A DNA stretch of 64,000 nucleotides from S5-A14a sp022766365 (GCA_050313295.1 JBNPLD010000009.1); one strand, 5' to 3'; shown: positions 1 to 9,246, counted from the stretch's first letter. Numbers and translations are program-made. The notes: a model not told the origin generated them from the letters alone.

Positions 1-651
1 GCGTCAGATTCGGCATATGGAAATCCTGCTGCTAAAGGATTGGTTTGGGCAATCTCGGGTAATTCATATCTTAGACCTTGGAATACATTGGAGAAATCCA
101 TAAAGGGCGGGGCTATGTTTATATCAAGTGACTTCATTGCCAATAATCAGCATTCAATGTATTATGAGAGATTTAATGTGAATAATGGATTAGGTAATGT
201 AGGAACTCATCAGTATATGACAGCTATTTATGGGCCAAGGAATCAAGCATCAAGCCAGTTCGGCAGCTATAGCAATCTAGGACTTCTAGACAAGGCATTT
301 TGTTTCGAAATACCTGTATTTGAGAATATGCCATCACGAGCAACTCCGGAACCGCCTACAGGACATAACAACGCATTCCTGAAGAATTTATCTGTCAGTG
401 TTGGTGGTCAAAGCATAAGCTTGGATAAAGAATTCCATAGATTTACTAATGATTATGTGATTAATGGAGTAAGTTCCGGAGCATCATATGCAACCATAAA
501 CGCTGTTCCGTATAGAGCTGATGTTTCTATCAGTTATAATGGAGGACCGGGAAACAAGATTTATCTAAAATCAGGTGACAATGTTATCAGTATTGAAGTT
601 ATTTCACCTTCAGGCAGGGCCGTTCGATATAATGTCACAATCAGGAGATAA
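1..651 (+). CDS. Cell-wall endo-beta-N-acetylglucosaminidase-like protein, C-terminal part (partial)
   Basis: The reading frame is open from the first base, so the gene starts upstream of the window. The first ~110 residues resemble the end of a bacterial glucosaminidase (GH73/LytB-like) catalytic domain: stretches such as GGAMFISSDFI and THQYMTAIYGP match the family pattern of substrate-cleft segments. After a Pro-rich linker, residues from about 120 of the visible part form a cadherin-like beta-sandwich domain (FLKNLSVSVGG at its start, GDNVISIEVISPSG near its end), a type often found at the end of Clostridia surface proteins. The expected role is cutting peptidoglycan glycan strands outside the cell. 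The family call rests on the visible C-terminal half only; the signal peptide and catalytic Glu lie outside the window. Confidence 0.65.
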   Translation, partial: ASDSAYGNPAAKGLVWAISGNSYLRPWNTLEKSIKGGAMFISSDFIANNQHSMYYERFNVNNGLGNVGTHQYMTAIYGPRNQASSQFGSYSNLGLLDKAFCFEIPVFENMPSRATPEPPTGHNNAFLKNLSVSVGGQSISLDKEFHRFTNDYVINGVSSGASYATINAVPYRADVSISYNGGPGNKIYLKSGDNVISIEVISPSGRAVRYNVTIRR

Positions 652-758
652 GAAGGCTTGTATATGTTAATCCATTAGCAAGTGGTATAGACTAATGGAT
701 AATAATCTTATATATAAAAGGTTAGGGATGCTAATCTGAGTTTGATAAATCCAATGTA

Positions 759-798
759 AAAAATAGTGTAATCTCAGAAATGATACTACACTATTTTT
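759..798. terminator. Bidirectional intrinsic terminator
   Basis: A perfect 12-bp inverted repeat (759-770 and 787-798) with a 16-nt loop is flanked by A-run on the left and T-run on the right. It sits between the forward glucosaminidase gene and the reverse radical-SAM gene, whose stop codon lies inside the right arm, so it can serve both. Confidence 0.8.
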
Positions 799-1753
799 CT
801 TTTTTGCATCCCTGCACACTACCTCGCTTTGACAGTTCATGATAAATGCCATTAAGGATACTTCTTTTTTTGTAACTCCATTGTGGAGAAATCAGTGTTT
901 TTCTCGGAGCATCTCCTGTCATGCGGTGTATAACGATGTTGTAGGGAATAATTTCCAGGAGATCACAGACAAGATTTACATAGTCTTCGAGAGAATCAAA
1001 GGCGGTATAATTCCTGTGAGTTTTTGCTAACGGGCTGCCTTCTATGATATTTAGAAGATGGAGTTTAAGTCCCCATATATTCAGATTGCAGACATACTCT
1101 ACTGATTCTGCCATATTCTCTCTGCTCTCTCCGGGAAGTCCGAGAATCAAATGGGTGACCACCTTGATTCCACGACTTTGCAGTCGTTTAACACAATCTT
1201 CATACACAGAAAGATCGTAGCAACGGTTTATAAATTTAGCTGTTTGTTCGTGTATAGTTTGAAGTCCCAATTCAACCCAGAGTAATGTTGAGCGGTTAAG
1301 TTCCGCAAGAAGGTCAAGCACATCATCATCTATGCAGTCGGGGCGAGTACCGATAACAATTCCCTTAATATGCGGATCGGAGAGAGCAGCATAGAACTTT
1401 TCCCTCAGTTCCGAAATCGGTGCATATGTGTTCGTATGACTCTGAAAATACGCCAGATAATATGAATTTGGCCATTTTTCCCTGAGAAGAGATATCTGTT
1501 CCTGAATACTTTTTGAAATATCTTTTGCGGATAAAGCTGAAGAAGCCATATCTCCGCTTCCGGACTCTGAACAGAACACACATCCTCCATAACCCTTGGT
1601 ACCGTCTCTGTTGGGACAGGTGAATCCTCCGTCGATTGAAAGTTTTACAGTTTTTTTACCGAAATACCTTTTCAGATAATCGCTTAGAGTATTTATAGGA
1701 GCTTTTTTTTTACCTTGAAAATTTTCTATGATCAATTTGTTGTCTCCAGTCAT
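791..1753 (-). CDS. TIGR01212-family radical SAM protein (YhcC/YtqA-like)
   Basis: The protein has the diagnostic N-terminal block LSIDGGFTCPNRDG followed by GGCVFCSESGSGD, in which the Cys residues of CxxxxxxxxxCxxC bind the SAM-cleaving 4Fe-4S cluster. Later segments (GTRPDCIDDDVLDLL, WVELGLQT, THLILGLPGE) are typical of the radical-SAM TIM barrel. The family is widespread; its substrate is not settled in my knowledge, though an RNA-modification role has been suggested. The ATG at 1753 is chosen because the conserved region begins about 35 residues later. A TTG at 1795 would add 14 residues. Neither start has a clear ribosome binding site. It is transcribed away from the queH-asnA fusion, which starts 98 bp away. 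Confidence 0.85.
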   Translation of the reverse strand: MTGDNKLIIENFQGKKKAPINTLSDYLKRYFGKKTVKLSIDGGFTCPNRDGTKGYGGCVFCSESGSGDMASSALSAKDISKSIQEQISLLREKWPNSYYLAYFQSHTNTYAPISELREKFYAALSDPHIKGIVIGTRPDCIDDDVLDLLAELNRSTLLWVELGLQTIHEQTAKFINRCYDLSVYEDCVKRLQSRGIKVVTHLILGLPGESRENMAESVEYVCNLNIWGLKLHLLNIIEGSPLAKTHRNYTAFDSLEDYVNLVCDLLEIIPYNIVIHRMTGDAPRKTLISPQWSYKKRSILNGIYHELSKRGSVQGCKKEK

Positions 1754-1804
1754 ATTTAATATATCAATGATACCATTTCTAATCTTTATCGCCAAGAGCT
1801 TTTG

Positions 1805-1813
1805 TGATATAAT
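1805..1813 (+). promoter_or_regulatory. Extended -10 promoter for the queH-asnA fusion
   Basis: TGATATAAT is an extended -10 element (TGn plus a perfect TATAAT at 1808-1813). No good -35 hexamer precedes it, which is normal for extended -10 promoters. It lies 38 bp before the TTG start at 1852. Confidence 0.5.
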
Positions 1814-1851
1814 ATCTTTGAACTTTTGTGTTTAGAAAAGGGTGATAATGA

Positions 1852-3627
1852 TTGAATAATGATGAAAAACACCGTGAAGAGGTAGAACTTGTCAGAGGTG
1901 AATTTGCAGCGGAGCCGTTTTATAGAAGTGATGAAGGTAGAGATGATATTTGCTTTTCTTTTGACAGGGAGAAAGAAGTCTGTAAACCTACTGTTTTGTT
2001 GCACTCATGTTGCGGGCCTTGCAGCACATCTGTAATAGATAGATTGGTCTCAGATTACGATGTAATTGTATATTTCTTCAACCCTAATATTGATGATACA
2101 GATGAGTACCTGAAAAGAAAGAACACTCAAGAGGAATTCATTTTAAGATACAACAAGATTAATAATGCGAATGTTCAGTTTATACAGGGTAGCTATGACC
2201 CGGATGATTTTTATACATGTGTAGAAGGGTTGGAAGATGAACCTGAGGGTGGTATGAGGTGCCCTGTCTGCTTTGAACTTAGACTCAGAGCCACCGCTGA
2301 TAAAGCTTTAGAGATGGGAATTAAGCTTTTCGGCACTACTTTAACAGTCAGTCCTCATAAGAACTACCGTATTATTTCCGCAATAGGGCAGGAAATTGCC
2401 AAGGAAAAGAATCTGGAATTTTTAGATTTAGACTTTAAGAAAAAGGCCGGATTTCAGAAGAGTATAGAGATGTCGAGAGAATATGAGCTTTACAGGCAGA
2501 ATTTCTGCGGTTGCAGTTTCGCAAGGGAAATCGCAGATCAAAATAGATCCGGAGCCAATAAAAATAAATCTGCAAAGGATGAAAAGAAACAAAACCTGAA
2601 AGGAAATTTGAGAATGAGAAATAGATTAGTTATTCCTAAAAATTATAATCCGATACTTGACCAGATTGAGACTCAGAGGGCTATTAAGAAGATTAAAGAT
2701 TATTTTCAGCAGGAACTGGCCTATGGTTTGCAGCTCAGGCGTGTTTCGGCTCCACTGTTTGTTCAGCCGGAAACAGGGTTAAATGATAATCTGAACGGAA
2801 CAGAGAGAAGGGTTACATTTTCACTTAAGGGAATGGGAGAGGCAGAAGTTGAAATCGTTCAGTCCCTTGCCAAGTGGAAGAGAATGGCACTTGGCAAGTA
2901 CCGAATTCCTGTGGGAAAGGGAATCTACACGGATATGAATGCAATCAGAAGAGATGAGGATCTTGACAACCTTCACTCTGTGTATGTGGATCAGTGGGAT
3001 TGGGAAAAGGTAATAACCAAGGAGGACAGGTCTGAAGAATATCTCAGGGAGACGGTCAATACCATATACAATTCAATTAAGAACCTCGGTGATTATGTAA
3101 ATCGCCTTTACAGGAATATCAGGACTACTTTACCGAATGAGATATTTTTCATAACCTCACAGGAGCTTGAAGATATGTATCCTGATCTGTCTCCGGAGGA
3201 ACGTGAGAACCAAATAGTCAAACAGCACGGAGCTGTCTTTATCAGAGGCATAGGCGGCAGGCTAAAATCCGGAGAAAAGCATGACGGAAGATCCCCTGAC
3301 TATGATGACTGGAACCTTAACGGAGATATTATTTTGTGGAATGATGTTCTGGATATGGCTTTTGAGATTTCTTCAATGGGTATCAGAGTCGATGAGGTCG
3401 CTATGGAAAGACAGCTTGAGGAATCCGGGAACCTGGAAAGGAAGAAATGCTCGTTTCATAAGGCCGTTTTGGCGGGAGAATTGCCGTATTCAATCGGCGG
3501 TGGCATAGGACAGAGCAGATTATGCATGTATTTTCTCAGAAAAGCTCATATAGGAGAGGTTCAGGCATCTGTGTGGCCTGAGGATATGGTTAGAGAGTGT
3601 AGAGAAAACGGTATATTTTTGCTGTAG
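1852..3627 (+). CDS. queH-asnA: Fusion protein: epoxyqueuosine reductase QueH + aspartate-ammonia ligase AsnA
   Basis: One uninterrupted 591-residue frame joins two enzymes. Residues ~40-225 are QueH (DUF208), the last step of queuosine synthesis in tRNA. CCGPC sits near residue 53, RCPVCF near 136 and CGC near 219, the Cys ligands for its iron centre and cluster. A Lys/Asn-rich linker follows (~228-253). Residues 255-591 are a full-length AsnA, starting MRNRLVIPKNYNPILDQIETQ and containing LRRVSAPLFVQPETGLNDNL. AsnA makes asparagine from aspartate, ammonia and ATP, and is a class II synthetase-like fold. The start is TTG at 1852 with AAAAGGGTGA before it. An ATG at 2614 with its own AAAGGAAA could also give free AsnA. 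queA and tgt lie 40 kb downstream. I know of no common precedent for this fusion. Both domain calls are very secure. Confidence 0.92.
   Translation: MNNDEKHREEVELVRGEFAAEPFYRSDEGRDDICFSFDREKEVCKPTVLLHSCCGPCSTSVIDRLVSDYDVIVYFFNPNIDDTDEYLKRKNTQEEFILRYNKINNANVQFIQGSYDPDDFYTCVEGLEDEPEGGMRCPVCFELRLRATADKALEMGIKLFGTTLTVSPHKNYRIISAIGQEIAKEKNLEFLDLDFKKKAGFQKSIEMSREYELYRQNFCGCSFAREIADQNRSGANKNKSAKDEKKQNLKGNLRMRNRLVIPKNYNPILDQIETQRAIKKIKDYFQQELAYGLQLRRVSAPLFVQPETGLNDNLNGTERRVTFSLKGMGEAEVEIVQSLAKWKRMALGKYRIPVGKGIYTDMNAIRRDEDLDNLHSVYVDQWDWEKVITKEDRSEEYLRETVNTIYNSIKNLGDYVNRLYRNIRTTLPNEIFFITSQELEDMYPDLSPEERENQIVKQHGAVFIRGIGGRLKSGEKHDGRSPDYDDWNLNGDIILWNDVLDMAFEISSMGIRVDEVAMERQLEESGNLERKKCSFHKAVLAGELPYSIGGGIGQSRLCMYFLRKAHIGEVQASVWPEDMVRECRENGIFLL
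2599..2616 (+). promoter_or_regulatory. Possible internal translation start for free AsnA
   Basis: AAAGGAAA at 2599-2606 followed 7 nt later by an in-frame ATG (2614) lies exactly at the first residue of the AsnA domain. It looks like the former ribosome binding site and start of a separate asnA gene and may still act. Confidence 0.45.
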
Positions 3628-3645
3628 AAGGGATTTCATTTCAAT

Positions 3646-5565
3646 ATGAAATACTATAATCTTGTTGTGGATAATAGAAGCAGGATTACGGATATGACTT
3701 ACACCTATTCGGGTCCTGACGGGATTCCGACAGGTACTATTGTGTCGGTGCCGTTTGGAAAGGGAAACCGGTTGAAACTTGCTGTTGTCTGCGATGAAAT
3801 TCAAATACCGGAGATGGATAATGCCGAAGATATAGAAATTAAAGCTATTGACTCAATATTGACGGACTTTACGCTGACAAAAGAAGCGGTAGATACGGCT
3901 ATGTGGATGACATCAAGGTATGGGATAAGGCGAATAGATGCATTGAGACTTTTCTTTCCCCAGGGTACCAAGGCAAAAAAGAAGCAGCCTAAGGATTTTG
4001 TTAAAGAAGTATGCCCTGAGGGCATGAAGATAGAAAAGCTCACAAGGGAACAGGAAAATGTAATTAATAATCTCTTAAAGTGTATACCCGAGAAAGCCAC
4101 GTATGTAAGTGATGTGCATGGGAAAGCAACAGAAATTGTTGCAAAGAAACGGAATACCAATGTCTGTTCTGCGGAGCAAGGTAGAACAATAACGAAAGCA
4201 TATCTCGTTCACGGAGTCACAGGAAGCGGAAAAACCGAGGTATACTTCCAGGTCATATCAAGAATTCTTGATGCAGGACTTGGAGCTATATACCTTGTAC
4301 CGGAAATAACCCACATAAATCAGGTCTTAAGAAGACTTGTAAGCAGGTTCGGGCATGACAGGATTGCTGTTTTTCACAGCAGACTTACTCCTTCTCAGAG
4401 ATTTTATCAATGGCATAAGATTTCTTCCGGAAAAGCGAAGATTGCTCTAGGTACAAGGAGCGCAGCATTTGCACCACTTGAGCACATAGGTGTCATCATA
4501 ATGGACGAGGAGCACGAAAATGCATACAAATCCGATATGAATCCAAAGTATGATACTATTGATGTTGCCTACAAAAGAGCATCCTTAAGTGATGCTCTCC
4601 TCATTTTGGGCTCAGCTACACCATCTGTTGTTTCATATTACAGAGCAGAAAAGGGGATATATAAACTTTTAAAGCTAAAAAAAAGGTTTAACGAGGTGCC
4701 GCTTCCGAAAATGGAAGTTGTGGACATGAATACTGAAATGAGACAGGGTAATCTGGGGATAATAAGCGGAAGGCTGTACGAAGAAATCAGAAAGAACGTG
4801 GAGTCCGGAAAGCAAGCTATATTGTTCGTAAACCGAAGAGATTATACGAAGAAGGTTGAAGAAACCTGTGACAGACTGTTTTCGGATTTGAATGTTATCA
4901 GGCTGGATATGGATATTGCAGGATCAGGAAATATCGGAGATAAGATTCTTGATGAATTTGAACTTGGGCTTCATGACATACTCATAGGGACACAGATCAT
5001 TGCGAAGAGCATAGATTACAAGAATGTCGGTCTGGTGGGAATCATATCGGCAGATACTTCTATAAAATCAGGAGACTATAGAGGAGGAGAGCGAACCTTT
5101 CAGCTGATTACACAGGTTTCCGGACGAGCCGGAAGGGGAAGAGATCGCGGAAAGGTTATTATTCAGACCATGAATCCCGACAGTTTCTATATAAAGTCAG
5201 CTGTTGATAATGATTACGAGACTTTTTACAGAAGGGAAATTGCAATTAGAGATGGACTTATGTTACCTCCGTTTTCAGATATTGTGGAAATCGCTTTGAG
5301 CGGAAAGACTTTTGATGCGTGTATGAGAAAAATGCATGAGTATTTAGACTACATTGGTGGAATAAATACACTGAGAAATTTAGATATTCTTTCTCCTAAG
5401 GAGGATTTAATATTTAGAGGTGACGGAAAATCAAGGGTTGTTGCAACGTGTAAGTGTCCGAGAAATCTTAGATCGGTTTTGGTGGCAACCGTGGGCGTTT
5501 ATGGGAAGAAGCTAGCATATGATAGGGATGGCACCAGCATAATGCTGGATATTAACCCATATTGA
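3646..5565 (+). CDS. priA: Primosomal protein N' (replication restart helicase PriA), zinc-domain-less
   Basis: PriA is a 3'-5' DNA helicase that reloads the replisome at stalled forks. The N-terminal DNA-binding domain (YNLVVDN, TIVSVPFGKGNR), Walker A GVTGSGKTEVYF near residue 190, DEEH box (IIMDEEHENAYKSD), LGSATPS and the C-terminal helicase motifs (GTQIIAKSIDYKNV, QVSGRAGRG) are all present. The usual insert with eight zinc-binding Cys between NRRGY and TQKVEE is missing: the sequence runs AILFVNRRDYTKKVEETCDRL directly. The protein is 639 residues, about 90 shorter than most PriA. It starts 18 bp after the queH-asnA stop and opens the priA-def-fmt order common in Firmicutes. The identity is secure; whether it works in normal PriA-dependent primosome assembly is open. 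Confidence 0.9.
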   Translation: MKYYNLVVDNRSRITDMTYTYSGPDGIPTGTIVSVPFGKGNRLKLAVVCDEIQIPEMDNAEDIEIKAIDSILTDFTLTKEAVDTAMWMTSRYGIRRIDALRLFFPQGTKAKKKQPKDFVKEVCPEGMKIEKLTREQENVINNLLKCIPEKATYVSDVHGKATEIVAKKRNTNVCSAEQGRTITKAYLVHGVTGSGKTEVYFQVISRILDAGLGAIYLVPEITHINQVLRRLVSRFGHDRIAVFHSRLTPSQRFYQWHKISSGKAKIALGTRSAAFAPLEHIGVIIMDEEHENAYKSDMNPKYDTIDVAYKRASLSDALLILGSATPSVVSYYRAEKGIYKLLKLKKRFNEVPLPKMEVVDMNTEMRQGNLGIISGRLYEEIRKNVESGKQAILFVNRRDYTKKVEETCDRLFSDLNVIRLDMDIAGSGNIGDKILDEFELGLHDILIGTQIIAKSIDYKNVGLVGIISADTSIKSGDYRGGERTFQLITQVSGRAGRGRDRGKVIIQTMNPDSFYIKSAVDNDYETFYRREIAIRDGLMLPPFSDIVEIALSGKTFDACMRKMHEYLDYIGGINTLRNLDILSPKEDLIFRGDGKSRVVATCKCPRNLRSVLVATVGVYGKKLAYDRDGTSIMLDINPY

Positions 5566-5608
5566 TAAACTTGTATATTTGTATGATTAAAGTGGAATAG
5601 GAGGGTTT

Positions 5609-6139
5609 ATGGCTACAAGAAACATTAGAACTGACGGAGAAGAAATACTTCGCAAGGTATGCAGACCTGTGGGGGAAGTTACGGACAGGGTAAAAGAAAA
5701 TCTTGCAGATATGCTCGAAACTATGGAACTGGAAAAGGGGGTAGGTATTGCTGCACCCCAGGTAGGTATAATGAGGAGAATGTTTGTTGCAAAGCCTGAT
5801 TTAGACGGCACCCCTTACTATATGATTGACCCAAAGATAATCAGTGAGGAGGGCGAAACCATTGATGATGAGGGATGCCTCAGCGTACCCGGATACGTCG
5901 GAACAGTTAAAAGACCACAGAAAATTGTAATAGAAGCTACAAACCTTGATGGAGAGAGAAAGACATATACATTTGAAGACTTTGAAGCGAGAGTGATGTG
6001 TCACGAAAATGATCACCTAAACGGAATCCTCTATACGGATATAGCAACAAATATAAGAACTTTAGAAGAAGCAGCTGAAGAAGCTGCGAAAGCCGAGAAA
6101 AACAGTGGAGAACAAAGCTCTGCGGAGGTGAAGTGGTGA
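5609..6139 (+). CDS. def: Peptide deformylase
   Basis: This metalloenzyme removes the formyl group from the first methionine of new proteins. All three family motifs are present: GVGIAAPQVG (motif 1), EGCLSVPG (motif 2, Cys metal ligand) and HENDHLNG (motif 3, HExxH-type with two His ligands and the catalytic Glu). The length of 176 residues is normal for a type 1 enzyme, with a short Ala/Glu-rich tail. GGAGGG lies before the ATG. The stop overlaps the fmt start, so the two enzymes that remove and add formyl groups are translationally coupled. Confidence 0.96.
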   Translation: MATRNIRTDGEEILRKVCRPVGEVTDRVKENLADMLETMELEKGVGIAAPQVGIMRRMFVAKPDLDGTPYYMIDPKIISEEGETIDDEGCLSVPGYVGTVKRPQKIVIEATNLDGERKTYTFEDFEARVMCHENDHLNGILYTDIATNIRTLEEAAEEAAKAEKNSGEQSSAEVKW

Positions 6140-7101
6140 AAATTGTCTTTATGGGCACACCGGAATTTGCGGCAGTTTCCTTGAGACATCTAATTGAGGA
6201 AGGACATCAGGTTGTTCTCGTAGTGACTCAGCCGGACAAGCAGAAGAACAGAGGCAGGAAGGTGGTTTATTCACCGGTTAAGGAAGTGGCCCTTGAGAAC
6301 AAAATACCTGTTATCCAGCCGGTTAAGCTTCAAAGTGACCATGCGGCTCTTGAGGCTTTAAGAAAAGCTCATGATGAGGCGGAGATCGGTGTCGTTGTAG
6401 CGTTCGGTCAGATTTTGCCGGAAGAGGTGCTTGAAATGCCAAGGCTTGGCTATATAAATGTTCATGGTTCTCTTTTGCCTAAACTTAGGGGGGCATCACC
6501 GATTCAAACAGCTATTTTGCTCGGTGAGGAGCCGACAGGTGTTACAGTGATGAAGGTGGAGAAAGGACTTGACTGCGGAGATATGCTCTCTAAAAGTGAA
6601 ATCTCAGTGGGTGGGAGGACTGCAGGTGAGTTGGAACATGAGATGGCTGATGTGGGCGCTCGTCTTTTGACAGAAACACTTGAGAAGTTTTACGATATTA
6701 CACCTCAACCTCAAAATGAAGATGAGGCTACCTACTGCAGCACAATCTCTAAAGAAGATGGGCATATTGATTTCAGGAAATCTGCCGAGTCAATTGAACG
6801 TATGACAAGAGCATATAATCCGTGGCCGGGGACATATGCAAAAATCAAAAATAATCTCTACAAATTCTGGAAAATAGAAAGTATAAATGATACAAGAATT
6901 TCAAATGTCGGAAACCCTTCTGAAAGCTTTCTGCCGGGAGAAATTGTATTTGTGGGAAAAGATATGTTTACTGTGGCCTGTGGAGAAAAAGGTAACGAGA
7001 GACTCAATGTACTGGAGATACAGGCTCCGGGGAAAAAACGAATGAAAACCGGTGATTTCTTGAGAGGTAATAGACTTGAAGTCGGAGAGCTATTCAGATA
7101 G
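6136..7101 (+). CDS. fmt: Methionyl-tRNA formyltransferase
   Basis: The enzyme formylates initiator Met-tRNA using 10-formyl-THF. KIVFMGTPEFAAVSL at the N-terminus, the SLLPKLRGASPIQ catalytic block (Asn-His-Asp type formyltransferase: INVHGSLLP) and AYNPWPGTYA in the C-terminal OB-fold domain are diagnostic. Two adjacent GTG codons (6133, 6136) could start it. I choose 6136 because GGAGG at 6124-6128 is 7 nt away, and it gives the classic GTGA overlap with the def stop. Length is 321 residues, usual for the family. Confidence 0.95.
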   Translation: MKIVFMGTPEFAAVSLRHLIEEGHQVVLVVTQPDKQKNRGRKVVYSPVKEVALENKIPVIQPVKLQSDHAALEALRKAHDEAEIGVVVAFGQILPEEVLEMPRLGYINVHGSLLPKLRGASPIQTAILLGEEPTGVTVMKVEKGLDCGDMLSKSEISVGGRTAGELEHEMADVGARLLTETLEKFYDITPQPQNEDEATYCSTISKEDGHIDFRKSAESIERMTRAYNPWPGTYAKIKNNLYKFWKIESINDTRISNVGNPSESFLPGEIVFVGKDMFTVACGEKGNERLNVLEIQAPGKKRMKTGDFLRGNRLEVGELFR

Positions 7102-7165
7102 CATTATCAGGTATTGATTTGATCTAAACCATAAAATCAAAATGTAGTCAGAAAGGATAAGCAAT

Positions 7166-7858
7166 ATGTATTTTATTTCTATCATCATATTGGTGGCAGC
7201 GTCTATATTTGCAATGTATGCACAGTTCAAAGTTAATAACGCATTTTCAACTTATGAAGATGTGCCTTCAAGCAGCGGCATATCCGGTGCTCAAGCTGCA
7301 AGAATGATTTTGGACAGAAATGGATTGTCAGATGTGGTAATTAAGGAAATCGGTGGGAGACTTTCAGATCATTATGACCCTCGTACACAGGAAATCAGCC
7401 TGTCTTCAGATGTGTACAGGGGGACGTCTATAAGTGCAGTCAGCGTTGCCACACACGAGGTAGGTCATGCAATTCAACATGAACATAATTTTGCTCCACT
7501 TATATTTAGAAATGCAATCGTTCCTGTTGTGAATTTGGTTTCAAGGGCTGTATGGCCCCTGGTGATGATTTCCATATTTCTAATGTATGGAAGGAATTTT
7601 CAGATGGGAGATACTCTTCTTACTGTTGCAGCTTTAGCGATGGGAGCGGTTGTTTTGTTCCATCTTATTACGTTGCCTGTAGAGTTGGATGCCAGCAGGA
7701 GAGCACTCTATCAACTTGAAGCAACCGGGATATTTAGAGATGAGGAGCTGGCAGGAGGTAAAAGGGTTCTGTCGGCAGCAGCACTGACCTATCTTGCGGC
7801 ATTGTCTGTTTCTGTTGCGAACCTGATAAGAATACTCGCAATGAGAAGTGATAACTAA
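7166..7858 (+). CDS. YugP-type zinc metallopeptidase (PF04298), membrane protein
   Basis: The 230-residue protein begins with a membrane segment (FISIIILVAASIFAMYA) and carries the zinc motif HEVGH in SVATHEVGHAIQHE near residue 98. Two further hydrophobic segments follow around 118-145 and 150-172, then the family's conserved LPVELDASRRAL. The family is annotated as a neutral zinc metallopeptidase of unknown substrate. Its place between fmt and rsmB is conserved in many Firmicutes. The stop shares one base with the rsmB start. Confidence 0.88.
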   Translation: MYFISIIILVAASIFAMYAQFKVNNAFSTYEDVPSSSGISGAQAARMILDRNGLSDVVIKEIGGRLSDHYDPRTQEISLSSDVYRGTSISAVSVATHEVGHAIQHEHNFAPLIFRNAIVPVVNLVSRAVWPLVMISIFLMYGRNFQMGDTLLTVAALAMGAVVLFHLITLPVELDASRRALYQLEATGIFRDEELAGGKRVLSAAALTYLAALSVSVANLIRILAMRSDN

Positions 7859-9246
7859 TGGGTTGGAATATGGGACCCGGCAGGGATAGAGTCAAAGCAT
7901 GGGAGCTTTTTTCACGTGTAGACGAAGAAGGGGCATACAGCAATGTTCTTGTAGCCAAAGGCAGGGAGCTATATGATAATAAGGAAAAGTCAGAGAGTGA
8001 ATCAAAGTGCAATGTGACAGACAAGGTCAAGCCGGCCGGTAAAACCGGAGAAGAAGCTAAAATAAATTGGGACGTTGTTCAAACTATTGTATTTGGAACT
8101 CTGGAGAAGAAATTACTCCTTGACTACTATATCGATAAATTCTTAAAAAAAGATCCTAAAAAAAAGGGAAAAGAAATTAGGAATATATTGAGGCTTGGAA
8201 TATATCAACTCATTTTTATGAATACAGGCAGCGACTATGGGATATGTAATGATATGGTCGCTATCACTAAGATGCATTTTAGAGGATTTGAAGGTCTTGT
8301 TAATGGGGTTCTGAGGAATGTAGCCAGGTCAAGATCAGAACTTATTCCTCCTCAGGGTGATGATCTTAAGAGCATGAGTATCAGATACTCTATCGGAGAA
8401 GATATTATTAATCTTTGGATTCGATCGTACGGACTTGAAAAAACCCGAGAACTGGCTGAAAATTCCTGTAGAAGGGCGCCTCTTTTCCTGAGGGTAAATC
8501 TAAGGAAGAAGTCGAAGAATGAGGCAGTTAGGAAACTTATATCTGAAGGCGTTTTCTGTCATCCGTTGGCAGATGATGTAAGCACGAGAGCCATAGTTGT
8601 TGATAAAGGCTATGAGGGTCGTGTGGTTTCAAGCGATAGCTTTAAGGAAGGAGATGTATCTATTCAGGACTTAGCTTCCATAGTTGCCATTGATAAGCTT
8701 GATATAAGGTCGAATGACAAAGTTTTGGATATGTGCTCAGCACCCGGGGGAAAGGGTGTATCCGCAGGGGAATTAGCTTCTTGCAGCAACGTTATTTGTT
8801 GGGACCTGTTCGAGAACAAAATAAGCTTGATAGAAAACTACGCCAAGCGGTGTGGTATAGAGAATTTAAAAGCAGTACATCATTCCGCTCTGGATTTTCA
8901 GGAAGAATTTAAGAATGCATTCGATAAAGTGATACTGGATCCACCATGCTCGGGACTTGGTGTAATGAGACGCAGACCTGAGATCAGGTACAAGTCTGTT
9001 GACTATGCGGATCTTTCCAAACAGCAATTTGTTATGTTAACTTTAGCTGCTCGCTATGTAAAGCCGGAGGGAAGTGTTTTGTACTCCACGTGTACGGTGA
9101 ATCCTCAAGAAAATCAGGATATTCTCGAAAAATTTCTTGAAGATGAGGCCGGAAAGAATTTTGAAAAATCATATGAACGTCAAGTTTTCACAGGAGAGTG
9201 TGGGGCAGACGGATTTTATATCTGTGTTTTGAAGAGGAGAGTGTAA
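7858..9246 (+). CDS. rsmB: 16S rRNA (cytosine-967-C5)-methyltransferase RsmB
   Basis: RsmB methylates C967 of 16S rRNA. The N-terminal NusB-like RNA-binding domain (AWELFSRVDEEGAYSNVL, ILRLGIYQLIFM) is followed by a SAM-dependent methyltransferase domain with VLDMCSAPGGKG, LDPPCSGLG (motif with the Pro-Cys pair) and LYSTCTVNPQENQ, which holds the catalytic Cys. A charged stretch of about 30 residues (~45-75, Lys/Glu/Ser-rich) interrupts the NusB-like domain; such inserts are variable in the family. The ATG shares one base with the previous stop (TAATG), pointing to coupled translation. Confidence 0.92.
   Translation: MGWNMGPGRDRVKAWELFSRVDEEGAYSNVLVAKGRELYDNKEKSESESKCNVTDKVKPAGKTGEEAKINWDVVQTIVFGTLEKKLLLDYYIDKFLKKDPKKKGKEIRNILRLGIYQLIFMNTGSDYGICNDMVAITKMHFRGFEGLVNGVLRNVARSRSELIPPQGDDLKSMSIRYSIGEDIINLWIRSYGLEKTRELAENSCRRAPLFLRVNLRKKSKNEAVRKLISEGVFCHPLADDVSTRAIVVDKGYEGRVVSSDSFKEGDVSIQDLASIVAIDKLDIRSNDKVLDMCSAPGGKGVSAGELASCSNVICWDLFENKISLIENYAKRCGIENLKAVHHSALDFQEEFKNAFDKVILDPPCSGLGVMRRRPEIRYKSVDYADLSKQQFVMLTLAARYVKPEGSVLYSTCTVNPQENQDILEKFLEDEAGKNFEKSYERQVFTGECGADGFYICVLKRRV

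Noticed and set aside
1852..3627. Assembly or frameshift artefact joining queH and asnA
   Set aside because: The linker keeps frame and codon use, has no homopolymer at the join, and a natural-looking Lys/Asn-rich linker is present; still listed for resequencing.
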